Positions 16,297 through 26,618 of a DNA stretch of 64,000 nt are shown in pieces; the first letter of the stretch is position 1; every line of letters begins with the position of its first letter. This DNA comes from Deinococcus sp. Marseille-Q6407 (GTDB lineage Bacteria; Deinococcota; Deinococci; Deinococcales; Deinococcaceae). The stretch is taken from contig NZ_CAMPFU010000004.1 of assembly GCF_946848805.1 (NCBI RefSeq), forward strand, positions 1 through 64,000, in the 5' to 3' direction. The notes beneath the pieces were generated by a model. That model was given only the letters and a program-made list of their open reading frames with translations, ran no database searches and had not been told where the DNA came from. The position numbers and the translations under genes were made by a program.

Positions 16297-18033
16297 TTGT
16301 CCCCTTTTTCTGATCTTGCCCCGCCCGACTGGCCGCTCTGGCAGCTGCGGGCCCAGCTGTGCGCCGAACAGGGCGACCGGCTGACGTTTGCGGTCAGGGT
16401 GCCGCAGCTGGCCGGGATATGGGGGTGCAGCCCCAAGACTGCCCGGCGGCAGTTGCAGCGCCTGCACGCCGCCGGCGCCCTGACTTACCGCGCCGGGCGG
16501 GGCCGGGGGCACACCTCGCAGCTGAGTTTCCCTGGGCTGGCAGGGCCACAGGTGCGTGAACTGGCCGCCGCGCTGGTGGCCGCTGGGCAGCTGGCCGACT
16601 GGTCGCGCCTGAGTGCCTTGCCGTTTCCGCCACACTGGACCCGCCCGGCCGAGGTGCGCGAACATTTCGGGTTGCAGAGCCTGCCTTACGGCCGCGACCG
16701 CCTGCGTACCGTGCTGACCCGGCCGCTGACCAGCCTGGACCCGGTGCATGCCTGGGTCACTTTCGAGGCCTGGCTGCTGTATCAGGTGTTTGACCCGTTG
16801 GTGCGCTTCGACCCTCGGACCGGTGCCCTTCAGCCGGCGCTGGCCCATCACTGGAAAGTCAGCGAGGACGGCTTGACCTGGCGTTTCCGGCTGCGCAAGG
16901 CGGCACTGTTTCACCACGGCCGCCCTGCCGACTCGGGCGACGCCCGGTATTCACTGGAACGGCTGCTGCGGGAAGCACCCTGGTACCTGCCGGGCGTGGC
17001 GGCCGTAACGGCACCCGACGCCCTGACCCTTGACCTGCAGCTTCAGCGGCCCGACGCCTTTTTGCTGCGCCGGCTGGCTCACGTGCAGGCGCTGATTCTG
17101 CCGGCCGACTTGCCGTTCAGCGAGGAGCGACTGGTCGGTACCGGCGCTTTTCAGTTTGAGCGTTTTGACGGGGGCCTGCGGCTGCGGGCTTTCGACCACT
17201 ATTTCGGCGAGCGCCCACAGCTGGACGAGGCCGAGTTCTATTTCGTGCCGCCTTCTCCCGTCTACGCGGCTTATCAGTTGCAGGGCGAGCGGGCAGAAGC
17301 GCTGCGCTCACACTGGCAGGTGGAAAACGGGGTGCAGTTTCTGATCTGGAATGCCCACCGCCCCGCGGCTCACAGCCGGCCACTGAGGCAAGCCCTGGCC
17401 GAGCTGCACGACCCCCGCGCTCACTGGGCCGCCAGCGGGCAGGAGGCACAGCCGCTGGCCACCAGTTTTTATCCCCACCGCTCGGCTGCGCAGCCCCCGC
17501 GCTTGCGGTCACTGGAGCGGGCGCGGGCCTGGATGGACGGCGTGCCGGACCCCGGTCCGCTGACCCTCTACGCTCTGGATTTCCCTGCGGCGCAGGCCGA
17601 AGCCCACTGGTTGGCCCGCCGCGCCGCCCTACTGGGGCTGACAGTACAGGTGCGGACCTTTGCCCTGGAGGATGACGGGCACCTGCAGGCCGCCGCCGAC
17701 CTGGTGCTGATGGGCGAGGTTTCGGACCTGGATACCGAGCTGTCGTTCTGGAAGGCTCTGCATGACCCGAGGCTGCTGTTTCGCCGCCTGCTGCCGGCCC
17801 GCTTGCTGGCCTGGAGTAGCCGGGTGCTGCAGAGCCTCAGCGAGGACGCCATGCAGAATGCCCGCCTGATCGGACAGGTGGAAGCGGCCCTGCAAGGCAG
17901 CGGCTGGGTCAACCTGACCCATCACCGTGTCAAGCAGGGCGAACTGCATCCCTGGCTGCAGGGTGTGCAGCACGATGCCTTCGGCCGGCTGGACCTCAAG
18001 AGGATGTGGGTGGACCGCTGGCCGCTGGAGTAG
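16297..18033 (+). CDS. SgrR-like transcriptional regulator with solute-binding domain
   Basis: The 578-residue protein has an N-terminal SgrR-type winged helix (about 10-75; VPQLAGIWGCSPKTARRQLQRL is the recognition region). A linker leads to a long C-terminal region resembling family 5 solute-binding proteins (RPLTSLDPVHAW, LVRFDPRTGALQPALAHHW, GLTWRFRLRKAALFHHG), used in SgrR to sense a small ligand. Start: TTG 16297 lies seven bases behind AGGAG; an open frame extends to 16147 but would overlap the divergent MFS gene. The neighbourhood suggests it controls that transporter. Confidence 0.85.
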   Translation: MSPFSDLAPPDWPLWQLRAQLCAEQGDRLTFAVRVPQLAGIWGCSPKTARRQLQRLHAAGALTYRAGRGRGHTSQLSFPGLAGPQVRELAAALVAAGQLADWSRLSALPFPPHWTRPAEVREHFGLQSLPYGRDRLRTVLTRPLTSLDPVHAWVTFEAWLLYQVFDPLVRFDPRTGALQPALAHHWKVSEDGLTWRFRLRKAALFHHGRPADSGDARYSLERLLREAPWYLPGVAAVTAPDALTLDLQLQRPDAFLLRRLAHVQALILPADLPFSEERLVGTGAFQFERFDGGLRLRAFDHYFGERPQLDEAEFYFVPPSPVYAAYQLQGERAEALRSHWQVENGVQFLIWNAHRPAAHSRPLRQALAELHDPRAHWAASGQEAQPLATSFYPHRSAAQPPRLRSLERARAWMDGVPDPGPLTLYALDFPAAQAEAHWLARRAALLGLTVQVRTFALEDDGHLQAAADLVLMGEVSDLDTELSFWKALHDPRLLFRRLLPARLLAWSSRVLQSLSEDAMQNARLIGQVEAALQGSGWVNLTHHRVKQGELHPWLQGVQHDAFGRLDLKRMWVDRWPLE

Positions 18034-18097
18034 AGGAGGGGTGCGCCATACCGCGACTGGCCGGGCAGCCCCCGCATTCAGAGTGGAATGGCGCAGC

Positions 18098-20374
18098 TCA
18101 GTTCGGCTTGGGCAGGGTAAAGCCGAAGGTGGCTCCCTCACCCAGCTGACTTTCGGCAAAGACGGTGCCGCCGTGCCGGGTCACGATGCGCCGAACATTG
18201 GCCAGACCCACGCCGGTGCCCTCGAATTCGTCCGCGCGGTGCAGGCGCTGAAAGACCCCGAACAGCCGCTCGGAATAGCGCGGGTCGAAGCCCACACCGT
18301 TGTCGCGTACGAAGACGGTCCATTCGTAGACTCCTTCTTCTGCCCAGACCTCGATCCGGGCCTGCTCGCGGGTGCGGGTGTATTTCAGGGCGTTGCTCAA
18401 TAGGTTGACGACTGCCTGGTGCAGAGTGTCACGGTCGCCAGTCACCACCGGCAGGTCGTGGAGCGCCCATCTTCGACCTCGGCTTCCAGTTCGCCCTGCA
18501 CGTCGCTGACCAGCGTGCCCAGATCCACCGTGCCCGGCTGCAGGGTGGCGCGGGCAGTCCTTGAGAGGTCCAGCATGGCGTCAATCAATGTGTTCATCCG
18601 CACAGTGGCTTCCTCAATCACGGTGAGGTAGCGCTCAGACTTGCTGTCCACCTGCTCGCCCAAATTGCCGCGCAGCAGACGGTTAAAACCCATGATGTGC
18701 CGCACCGGCGTGCGCAGGTCGTGTGACACCGAGTAGGTGAACGCTTCCAGTTCGGCGTTCTGTTCCTGAAGCTGCTGGGTCTGTTCGGCCCGCTCCAGCG
18801 CCAGCCGCAGCTGATAGCCCACCGTATCCAGAATGGCCCGGTCCTCGTGGCTCCAGACCCGAGTCTGCGAGAAGACAAAAGCCAGCACCCCCCGCACCTG
18901 ACCATTAACCTTGACCGGCAGTGTGGCGCTGGCCCCCAGGCGGCAACTCTCCCGGGTCTCGCTGTCCCCGCCGCGTTCTGCTGTGCACTCCTGGTAATAG
19001 GGTTCACCACTCTGGAAAGGGGTTTCAGGCTGGGCGTTCCGAAGGCCAGGCCAGCTTCCAGTTGCTTTTGCAGTTCGGGCTGGTCAGCCTGCCCCACCTG
19101 CGCCCGCACCTGCCACTGGCCGCCTTGCAGCTCGAAATAGACCGAAAAGCCCTGGGCAACAGGCCCAGCGCGACTTCCTGGGTGCGCTGGATCAGGCTGT
19201 AGGGGTCGGTGTCCAGCACCGGTTCGCGTGATAGCTCGGCAAAAGCCGACAGCACCTCGCTGCGCCGCTCGGCTTCTTCTCGCTGAGCCTGCAGGCGGGC
19301 GGCCTGCTCGGCCCGTTCCAGCGTCAGGTTGAGACTGCGCCCGATAGCGCGCACCACCGTGCGGTCCTGTGCGCTCCAGCCCTGGCGGCTGCGGCGTGCA
19401 AAGCACACGAACGCCTTGACCTCGCCGTCCAGAATCAGCGGATAGCAGAAAATCATCCGGTAGCTCCGGGTGCCCGGAATAAAGTGCTGGTCGGGCGGCA
19501 GGTCGTCCCAGAAGACCGGGGCTTGCTGACGCAGCATCTCCCTGACCAGTGGCATATCGGTAAGCAGGCCGTCCGCAATATGAACGGCCAGCTCGGGCGG
19601 CAGGGTGGCCGTCCAGCCGCGCCCGACCCAGCGCCCATGTTCATACACGCAGTAGACGCCGTCCCCGTTATGAAAGTAGTGCCCCAGCAGTTGCAGGGCT
19701 TGGCCGACCAGCACGTCAACGTCGGTTTCGGTGCCGGCCGCTTCCATGAAGGCCACGAAGGCAGCGTGGGCCTGGGATTCCTGCTGAATCTGCCGGGTGC
19801 GCTGGTCCAGCTGACCCTGCAAGTCAGCCATCAGCTGGGCGCGGCCCAAGGCGATGGCACACTGCGCTGACAGGGTTTTGAGGAAATGCTTTTCCTCACT
19901 GGTAAAGTCGTGCGGTTCCTGGAAATCCAGAATCAGGGTGCCCAGCGGCCGGTGGTCCAGAAACATCGGCAGCACCGCGTTGGCAACCGGGGCCACTGCG
20001 CCGGTGCGTTCTTCCAGCTCTGGGTAGGCTTTCAGCAGGTCGCCCTGATGCTCGAAGAACAGGGCCTCATGCTGCTTCAGGGCGTCCCCGGCCGGGACAT
20101 TGCCGGTCAGGGGGCCGTCTTGCCAGATGGTCTGTGCTTCTGCCGAGTAACCACGGGTGGCGGCCACTTCCAGCTGCTCGCCGCTGCTGTCAATCAGCAG
20201 GATTGCGCCGGCAATAGCGTCGAGACTTTGCAGCGCCGGCTGCAACACGATCTGAAAAATGGCTTCCTGAGTCCGCGTGGCAGCCAGACGTTCGGTCATG
20301 TCCTGCAGGTGCTCCGCCAGCGGGACTGGCCGGGTTGCATTCTCTGGGGCCGAACCGCTCATAACCTGTAGCAT
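18098..20374 (-). pseudogene. Multi-GAF sensor histidine kinase broken by three frameshifts
   Basis: Reading leftward, frame 1 (20374 to about 19150) gives two GAF-like domains joined by a helix. Homology-like sequence then switches to a second frame (about 19150-19030), to a third (about 19030-18445; third GAF and the HisKA box TYSVSHDLRTPVRHIMGF with the phospho-His) and to a fourth piece (18448-18098) with the ATPase boxes VVNLLSNALKYT, DNGVGFD and GTGVGLANV. Each switch lies between segments that join smoothly, so an intact gene of roughly 750 residues is implied. It is either a recent pseudogene or sequencing errors. No partner response regulator is adjacent. Confidence 0.8.
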
Positions 20375-20668
20375 ACTCTTTTCCAGCGTTTTTTCATGTG
20401 CGCACAGGCGACTCTGGCGCCGTCCTGCTCCTCTGAAGCACTCCTCCTGTGCTGAAAAGTAAAGAAGGATACTCTCCTGCTTGTATTCGGCCCTGGCCTT
20501 TCGCTAAAGTAGCGGTGCAGCAACAATTCCAAGCAGTTCAGTCCCGGACGCCGCTGACGGCGGGGCCGGTGCCGGCTCCTTTTCGCCTCCCCACATATTT
20601 TTGCTGGATTGGGAGGGCCGCGCGGTTCTTGCAGAATGGCCTCACGCCCGGATTGAGGGAGGGTTTCA

Positions 20669-21817
20669 TTGACTACGCAGGTCAAGACGGCAGACGTGAT
20701 TGTCATCGGCGGCGGCATTATCGGGTCGGCCTGTGCTTTTCGCCTCAGCGAAGCCGGCTACCGGGTCGCCGTGCTGGACCGCGGCGCGGCGCCGGGGCGG
20801 GGGTCTTCGGGCCGCAGCGGGGCCGGGGTGCGGGTGCAGTTCTCGGAGGAAGTGAACGTGCGGCTGTCCTGGGAGAGCATTCAGGAGTACCAACGCTTTC
20901 CCGAACAGTTTGGCCGTGAGAGTGGGTACGTGCAGAACGGCTACCTGTTTCTGGTGCCCCGGGAGGGGTGGGATGCACACCTGCAGGGGGTGGAAGTGCA
21001 GCGCGGCGCCGGTGCTCCGGTGGACGTGATCACACCACAGGAGGCTGCCGGGCACGTGCCGTTCCTGACCGAAGGCATCTACCGCTGCACCTACGGCCCG
21101 CAGGACGGCTACATTGACCCACTGCTGACCCTGAATGCCTATACCGCCATGGCGCTGGAACGCGGCGCCGAACTCTGCCGCCCAGCAGAAGTCACCTATA
21201 TCGAGCGGCGGGATGGGGCCTGGGCGGTGTCGTCCAGCCAGGGTGAATTCAGCGCGCCGGTGGTGGTCAACGCGGCCGGCGCCTGGAGCGGAACGGTGGC
21301 GGCGCTGGCCGGGCTGAGCGTGCCAGTGCGTCCCCGCCGCCGCAGCGTTTACCGCACCCGCTCTGGCAACGGTACGCCGGGCTATCCGCTGACCATCGAC
21401 ACCACCAGCAACTTGTGGCTGCGCGGGCATGGCGACACGGTCATCTTTACCGTGTCTAACCCACAGCAGCCCGACGGCCTGGAAGAAGGCATCGACTGGC
21501 CCTGGCTGACGACGGTGCGCGCCGCCGCAGCCAGGCGGTTTCCCTGGCTGAACGAGCTGGACATTGACCGCTCCTATTCCTTCTGGGGCTACTACGAGAT
21601 GACCCCCGATGGCAGCCCGGTGCTGGGGCCAGCGGCTGAAGCGCCCGGCTGGATCAATGCCTGTGGCTTTTCCGGGCATGGGGTGCAGCAGGCGGCCGCC
21701 GTGGGCCGGATCGTAACCTCGTTCGTGCGCGGCGAGGACCCTTTTATCGATGTAAGCAGCCTACAGCTGGAGCGCTTTGCCCACGACCGGGCCACCGCCG
21801 AGCGGCACATCGTCTGA
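20669..21817 (+). CDS. FAD-dependent amine/amino-acid oxidoreductase (DadA/sarcosine oxidase-like)
   Basis: This 382-residue DAO-family flavoprotein has the dinucleotide motif VIVIGGGIIGSACAFRL (about 10-26). It also has the GRSGAGVR segment near the flavin, VVNAAGAWSG at about 203-212 and the C-terminal GFSGHGVQQAAAVG FAD-binding motif. These fit oxidases or dehydrogenases of secondary amines and D-amino acids such as sarcosine or proline-like substrates. The start is TTG 20669 behind a GAGGGAGGG ribosome site. The aldehyde dehydrogenase 65 bases downstream could oxidise the product, so the two may be one operon. Confidence 0.85.
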   Translation: MTTQVKTADVIVIGGGIIGSACAFRLSEAGYRVAVLDRGAAPGRGSSGRSGAGVRVQFSEEVNVRLSWESIQEYQRFPEQFGRESGYVQNGYLFLVPREGWDAHLQGVEVQRGAGAPVDVITPQEAAGHVPFLTEGIYRCTYGPQDGYIDPLLTLNAYTAMALERGAELCRPAEVTYIERRDGAWAVSSSQGEFSAPVVVNAAGAWSGTVAALAGLSVPVRPRRRSVYRTRSGNGTPGYPLTIDTTSNLWLRGHGDTVIFTVSNPQQPDGLEEGIDWPWLTTVRAAAARRFPWLNELDIDRSYSFWGYYEMTPDGSPVLGPAAEAPGWINACGFSGHGVQQAAAVGRIVTSFVRGEDPFIDVSSLQLERFAHDRATAERHIV

Positions 21818-21882
21818 CCGGAGAGCGCCGGCGTGCGCCTGATCTTTCCCGTGTCTCACCTTTTTCCACCACAGGAGAACCC

Positions 21883-23502
21883 ATGACCCAGACCTCTTCC
21901 CAGCCCACCTGCCAGACCTACGGCCACCTGATCGGCGGTCAGGACGTTCAGCCTCAGGGCGCCGTTCTCTTTCAGAGCCGTTCCAGTGGTGACCTCAGCG
22001 ATGTGCTGGGCACCTTTCCGGAAGCCAGCCGCGCCGACGTGCGCCGCGCCTGCGAGGCAGCCCGCGCCGCTTTTCCGCGCTGGAAAGCCACACCGGCCCC
22101 AGTCCGTGGCGAGATCATCGGCCATATCGGCCGGGCGATTGCCCGCGAGAAAGAAGCCCTCAGCCGCTTGCTCAGCCGCGAGATGAGCAAGACGCTCAAA
22201 GAAGCGCGCGGTGACGTGCAGGAAGCGGTGGACACCTGTGCCTTTTTCCAGTCGGAAGGCCGACGCCTTTACGGGCAGACGGTGCCCAGCGAGATGCCCA
22301 GCAAGGAACTTAAGACCTACCGCCGGCCACTGGGCGTGGTCGGGATCGTCACGGCCGGCAATTTCCCGGTGGCGGTGCCCAGCTGGAAGATCATTCCGGC
22401 GCTGCTGACCGGCAATGTGGTGGTCTGGAAACCCAGCGAGGACGCGCCGCTGACCTCCTACGCATTTGCCCGGCTGCTGGAAGAAGCCGGCGTACCGGAC
22501 GGCGTGCTGAACGTGGTCTTTGGCGGCGGGAAGGACGCGGCGGGGCAGTTCTTGGTAGAGATGCTGGACGAGCGGCTGCTGCAGAAGATTGCCTTTACCG
22601 GCTCTACCGCCGTGGGCCGCTGGATCGGGGAGGTGGCCGGCCGCAACCTGACCCATCCCACCCTGGAACTCGGCGGCAAGAACCCGCTGGTGGTGATGCG
22701 CGACGCCGATATCGATAACGCCGTGCAGGGCGCCCTCTGGGCCGCCTACGGCACCGGCGGGCAGCGCTGCACCAGCGCCGGCAACCTCATCGTGGACGCG
22801 CCGGTCTACAGCGAGTTCCGGGATAAGCTGCTGGCGGCCATTCAAAGCATCCGCATCGGCAACCCCGTGAAACACGAGGACGTGCTGTACGGCCCTTTTA
22901 TCAACGAGCGTTTTTTCCGGTCCTGGGAAGCCCACTACGCCTGGGGAGAAGAGGACGGTGCCACGCTGCTGTACGGTCAGGGCCGCATCACGCCGGGGAA
23001 CCGGCCGGCCGGCTTTCAGGGCGACCCGGAAGCGGCCTTTTACGGCTGGCCGACCCTCTGGGAAGGGGTGAGGCCTGGCATGCGGCTGTTTCAAAACGAG
23101 GTGTTCGGCCCCACCGTCAATCTGGTCAAGGTGGACGGCTTCGACGAGGCGATTGCCGCTGCCAACGCGGTGGACTACGGCCTTTCCAGCGCCATTTATA
23201 CCAACGACCGCAGCTGGGCCCACCGTTTTCAGGAGGAAATCGAGGCGGGCATGACCTCCATCAACAATTCCACCACCGGCGCCGAGGCCCATATGCCGTT
23301 CGGCGGCACCAAGGGCAGCGGCAACGGCACCCGCGAGAGCGGCATCTGGGTGCTGGAAAGCTACACCTACTGGCAGGGCGTCAACGACGATATTTCCGGC
23401 CGGCTGCAACTGGCGCAGATGGACACCGCTTACGCTCAGCCGCGTGAGGCGTTCAGTGTAGGCCGCCTGCTGAGTGGGCGGTCAGAGGTGGACGGCATCT
23501 GA
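21883..23502 (+). CDS. NAD(P)-dependent aldehyde dehydrogenase
   Basis: This 539-residue ALDH superfamily enzyme has the cofactor pocket ITA/GNFPVAVPSWK region, the general base in LELGGKNP, the catalytic Cys296 in GGQRCTSAG and EVFGPTVNLVKV near the C-terminus. It is somewhat long for the superfamily, with a C-terminal extension of about 40 residues. The sequence resembles semialdehyde dehydrogenases of amino acid breakdown (aminoadipate- or glutamate-semialdehyde type). With the amine oxidase upstream and proBA downstream, a role in proline- or lysine-type metabolism is likely but not proven. Confidence 0.87.
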   Translation: MTQTSSQPTCQTYGHLIGGQDVQPQGAVLFQSRSSGDLSDVLGTFPEASRADVRRACEAARAAFPRWKATPAPVRGEIIGHIGRAIAREKEALSRLLSREMSKTLKEARGDVQEAVDTCAFFQSEGRRLYGQTVPSEMPSKELKTYRRPLGVVGIVTAGNFPVAVPSWKIIPALLTGNVVVWKPSEDAPLTSYAFARLLEEAGVPDGVLNVVFGGGKDAAGQFLVEMLDERLLQKIAFTGSTAVGRWIGEVAGRNLTHPTLELGGKNPLVVMRDADIDNAVQGALWAAYGTGGQRCTSAGNLIVDAPVYSEFRDKLLAAIQSIRIGNPVKHEDVLYGPFINERFFRSWEAHYAWGEEDGATLLYGQGRITPGNRPAGFQGDPEAAFYGWPTLWEGVRPGMRLFQNEVFGPTVNLVKVDGFDEAIAAANAVDYGLSSAIYTNDRSWAHRFQEEIEAGMTSINNSTTGAEAHMPFGGTKGSGNGTRESGIWVLESYTYWQGVNDDISGRLQLAQMDTAYAQPREAFSVGRLLSGRSEVDGI

Positions 23503-23645
23503 CGAGCTGGATGGCAACAGCGGCGGCCTTGCCCGGTGTGTGGAGAGGCCGCCATTTGCTGTCTTGCCTGCCAAACAACTCCTTGCATACTTATAGCTGG
23601 GATGTCTGACAAATGCATCTAGGGAGCCACTTAATTTTCATCCAT

Positions 23646-23669
23646 AAAGCTGAACGGGCACAGCTTTTT
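23646..23669 (+). terminator. Probable terminator before proB
   Basis: AAAGCTG and CAGCTTT form a 7-bp stem over an 8-base loop and run into a T-tract. A second GC-rich hairpin (GGCGGCCT/AGGCCGCC) without a T-run lies at about 23526-23557. The 278-base spacer holds no other gene that I can see. Confidence 0.45.
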
Positions 23670-23767
23670 GAAAAAGCGTCAGATTCCGGGTGACAACGCC
23701 TAGCACGAAATTATGCAGCATTTAGGCGTCATTCCTGGTTAACTATGCAAACCCTTTTCTTTTGATC

Positions 23768-23773
23768 TAGACT
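23768..23773 (+). promoter_or_regulatory. -10 box (TAGACT) of a leaderless promoter for proB
   Basis: TAGACT ends seven bases before the proB ATG at 23781, and the preceding 30 bases are A+T-rich. The same nine-base string TCTAGACTG is used before the MATE gene at 39312. Confidence 0.55.
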
Positions 23774-23780
23774 GTCGGGC

Positions 23781-24890
23781 ATGACCGTGCTCAGCCGTCA
23801 GCTTCTGGACCGTTCGCAGTGTCTCGTCATCAAGATAGGGTCCGCCCTGCTGGTTGATGAGCGCGGCCTGCGACGAGACTGGCTGAGCGGTCTGGCCGAC
23901 GATGTGGCGCTGCTGCGCTCGCAGGGCAAGCAGGTGGTGCTGGTGTCGAGCGGGTCCATCGCGCTGGGCCGCCGGCAGATGGGCCTGCCGCGCGGGCCCC
24001 TGCCGCTGGACGAGGCACAGGCGGCTGCCGCCGTCGGGCAGATTTCGCTGGCGCAGGCCTACGCCGATGAGCTGGCGCAGCGCGGCCTGCATGCCGGGCA
24101 GGTGCTGGTCACGCTGGAAGACAGCCGTGTGCGGACCCGCTACCTCAACTCGCGGGCCACCTTGAGCGCCCTGCTGGACCACGGCATCGTGCCCATCGTG
24201 AACGAGAACGATACCGTGGCGACCGATGAAATCCGCTTTGGCGACAACGACCGGCTGGCCGCCCAGATTGCCCTGACCTGCGGCACCGATTGCCTGATTC
24301 TGCTGTCGGACGTGGACGGCCTCTACACTGCCGACCCCCGACACGACCCGGCGGCGCAGCACTTTGCGCAGATTGACGATATTACCCCCGAAATCGAGGC
24401 GCTGGCCGGCGATCCCGGCCCTGACGCCAAAGGCGGCATGAAAACCAAGCTGATGGCAGCCCGCACCGCCATGCAAGCAGGCGCAGCGATGGCCATCACC
24501 CGTGGTGACACCCACCGCCCCATTTCGGCGCTGCGTGAAGGGGCGCGGGCCACCTGGTTTATTGGTGCTGAGACGCCCAAGTCGGCCCGCAAGAACTGGA
24601 TTGCCGGCATGAAGCCGCAGGGCCGCGTGACCATTGACGACGGCGCCGAGGCCGCGCTGGGCCGGGGCCGCTCGCTGCTGGCCGCCGGAGTCACGGCGGT
24701 AGAGGGCAATTTCGGGCGCGGTGACTGCGTGGAAGTGGTGCACCGCGGCCGGGTGCTGGGCCACGGCCTGTGCAGCTACGGCTCGGCGCAGGCTCGCCGC
24801 ATCGCTGGGCTTCACAGCGACGAGATCGCCCTGCTGCTGGGCGAGCCGCCCCGCTCGGCCTTTATCAACCGCGACAATCTGGTGCTCTGA
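23781..24890 (+). CDS. proB: Glutamate 5-kinase
   Basis: Glutamate 5-kinase phosphorylates glutamate in the first step of proline synthesis. The amino acid kinase domain (about 1-255) shows [10 protein letters not shown], the [11 protein letters not shown] loop, PIVNENDTV and [16 protein letters not shown]-terminal PUA domain (about 275-365; [22 protein letters not shown]) is typical of full-length ProB. The 369-residue length is normal. proA follows after 79 bases, giving the standard proBA order. Confidence 0.95.
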   Translation: MTVLSRQLLDRSQCLVIKIGSALLVDERGLRRDWLSGLADDVALLRSQGKQVVLVSSGSIALGRRQMGLPRGPLPLDEAQAAAAVGQISLAQAYADELAQRGLHAGQVLVTLEDSRVRTRYLNSRATLSALLDHGIVPIVNENDTVATDEIRFGDNDRLAAQIALTCGTDCLILLSDVDGLYTADPRHDPAAQHFAQIDDITPEIEALAGDPGPDAKGGMKTKLMAARTAMQAGAAMAITRGDTHRPISALREGARATWFIGAETPKSARKNWIAGMKPQGRVTIDDGAEAALGRGRSLLAAGVTAVEGNFGRGDCVEVVHRGRVLGHGLCSYGSAQARRIAGLHSDEIALLLGEPPRSAFINRDNLVL

Positions 24891-24969
24891 CCTCCGGGGC
24901 AATTCTTCTTGCCCGCCGTATGTTGCTCTTTTCCCCGCTTTCTCTTTTTTCAGAACAGGACCCTCTGCT

Positions 24970-26274
24970 ATGACCCAGACTGCTTCCCAGACCTCATCCC
25001 AGGTATCCGAACCGCACTACACCGAACTGAAACACACCATGAACATGCTGTTTGCCCAGGCCCGTGCGGCGGCCCGCGCCCTGGCCCTGGCCACCAGCGA
25101 GCAAAAGCAGCGGGCCCTGGAAGTTGCCGCAGACGCTCTGGAGGGGAGCAGCGCCGGGGTGCTGGCGGCCAACGCCCGCGACCTGGCCTTCGCGGAGGAA
25201 AAGGGCCTGAGCGCCGCCATGCTGGACCGCCTGCGGCTGGATGAAAGCCGCTTGCAGGGCATCGTGCAGGGCCTGCGTGATGTGGCCGCCCAGCCCGACC
25301 CAGTGGGCGAGGTGATGGCCGAGTGGGAGCGGCCCAGCGGCCTGACCATTCGCCGGGTCCGCACCCCGATTGGCGTGGTGGGCGTGATTTACGAGTCGCG
25401 GCCCAACGTGACGGCCGACGCCGGGGCACTGTGTCTTAAAAGCGGGAATGCCGCCATTCTGCGGGGAGGTTCGGAAAGCCTGCATTCCTCGCAGGCCATT
25501 CATGCGGCGCTGGTGCAGGGGCTGCGCGCGGCCGGCCTGCCGGAACGGGCCATTCAGCTGATTCCCACCCGTGACCGCGCGGCGGTGGGGGAGATGCTGG
25601 CGGCACAGGGGCTGATCGACGTGATTATTCCGCGCGGCGGGCGCAGCCTGGTCAGCCGGGTGCAGAACGAGGCGCGGGTGCCGGTGTTCTCGCATCTGGA
25701 CGGTATCAACCATGTCTATATCCATGCGGCGGCCGATCCGGCCAAGGCGGAAGCGGTGCTGGTCAACTCCAAGACCCGCCGCACCGGTATCTGCGGCGCC
25801 GCCGAGTGCCTGCTGATGGACCGCGAGAGCTTTGCGGCGCAGGGCGCGGCGCTGGTGACTGCCCTGCAGGCGCGCGGCACCCAGATTCGCGGCGACCGGC
25901 AGTTTCAGGAGCTATCCGGCGTGGAACCGGCCCACGAGGACGATTACGGCCACGAGTTTCTGGACAACATCATCGCGGCGCGGGTGGTGTCGGGCCCCAG
26001 CGAGGCGATCACCCACATCGCCCAGTACGGCAGCGGCCACACCGAGTGCATCGTGACCGAGGACGCAGCGGTGGCCGACCGCTTTGCCCGCGAGGTAGAT
26101 GCCGCCATCATCATGCACAACGCCTCCACCCAGTTCGCCGATGGCGGCGAGTTCGGCATGGGCGCCGAGATCGGGATTGCCACCGGCAAACTGCACGCTC
26201 GCGGCCCGGTAGGCGCCCGCGAACTGACTTCTTTCAAATATCTGGTGCACGGCGAAGGCACCGTACGCCCCTGA
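24970..26274 (+). CDS. proA: Glutamate-5-semialdehyde dehydrogenase (gamma-glutamyl phosphate reductase)
   Basis: This NADPH-dependent enzyme reduces gamma-glutamyl phosphate to the semialdehyde in proline synthesis. The 434-residue ALDH-fold protein has [30 protein letters not shown], the catalytic Cys in [13 protein letters not shown] and the ProA signature block around [22 protein letters not shown] (here GIAT). The start at 24970 follows CAGGA; an open frame to 24721 overlaps proB and is not supported. Confidence 0.95.
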   Translation: MTQTASQTSSQVSEPHYTELKHTMNMLFAQARAAARALALATSEQKQRALEVAADALEGSSAGVLAANARDLAFAEEKGLSAAMLDRLRLDESRLQGIVQGLRDVAAQPDPVGEVMAEWERPSGLTIRRVRTPIGVVGVIYESRPNVTADAGALCLKSGNAAILRGGSESLHSSQAIHAALVQGLRAAGLPERAIQLIPTRDRAAVGEMLAAQGLIDVIIPRGGRSLVSRVQNEARVPVFSHLDGINHVYIHAAADPAKAEAVLVNSKTRRTGICGAAECLLMDRESFAAQGAALVTALQARGTQIRGDRQFQELSGVEPAHEDDYGHEFLDNIIAARVVSGPSEAITHIAQYGSGHTECIVTEDAAVADRFAREVDAAIIMHNASTQFADGGEFGMGAEIGIATGKLHARGPVGARELTSFKYLVHGEGTVRP

Positions 26275-26312
26275 GGGCAGCGGCCAGCGTAGGCCTGGGC
26301 CATGAATATCCA

Positions 26313-26408
26313 GTGTATTGGCGCTGGATAGCGGCGGCGCTGTTCGCGGTGCTCTGGCTACATCTGGCTCGGCGGGGTTGGACGCGTCGCCGCGTGGCAA
26401 CAGCTTGA
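26313..26408 (+). CDS. Possible tiny single-membrane-segment peptide
   Basis: A GTG-started 31-residue frame has one hydrophobic stretch (WIAAALFAVLWLHLA) followed by a strongly basic tail (RRGWTRRRVATA). This is the look of a positive-inside membrane peptide. No ribosome site is evident and the start is a guess. It may be coincidence in GC-rich DNA; the stop lies inside the terminator hairpin. Confidence 0.2.
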   Translation: MYWRWIAAALFAVLWLHLARRGWTRRRVATA

Positions 26409-26420
26409 GCTGCTGTTTTT
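26399..26420 (+). terminator. Probable Rho-independent terminator of proBA
   Basis: AACAGC pairs with GCTGTT over a seven-base loop, and the stem runs into five T. It lies 125 bases after proA. Confidence 0.5.
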
Positions 26421-26618
26421 CGTGCCGTGGGTCAATGAAACCTGTGGTTCAATAGCCGTGCCCGGATTCTGACCGACCCAGAGCTGCTCCAGCGCTTTGC
26501 TCTGGCCGGCCGGTCGGCTCCCAAATGCGTGCCAGAGGTCATTGGGAAGATGGGTATGAGTTTCAAGCGAGTCCGCGTCTACTGGCTCTGCGCACATACA
26601 ATCGCGGAGATGGACGTA
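26421..26618 (+). other. Possible gene remnant next to an IS
   Basis: One plus-strand frame from about 26463 to 26618 reads like real protein (RILTDPELLQRFALAGRSAP, then a helix-turn-helix-like segment ending KRVRVYWLCAH). It lacks a start and is cut by the IS at 26619. I do not recognise the family. It may be the end of a gene destroyed by the insertion. Confidence 0.3.
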
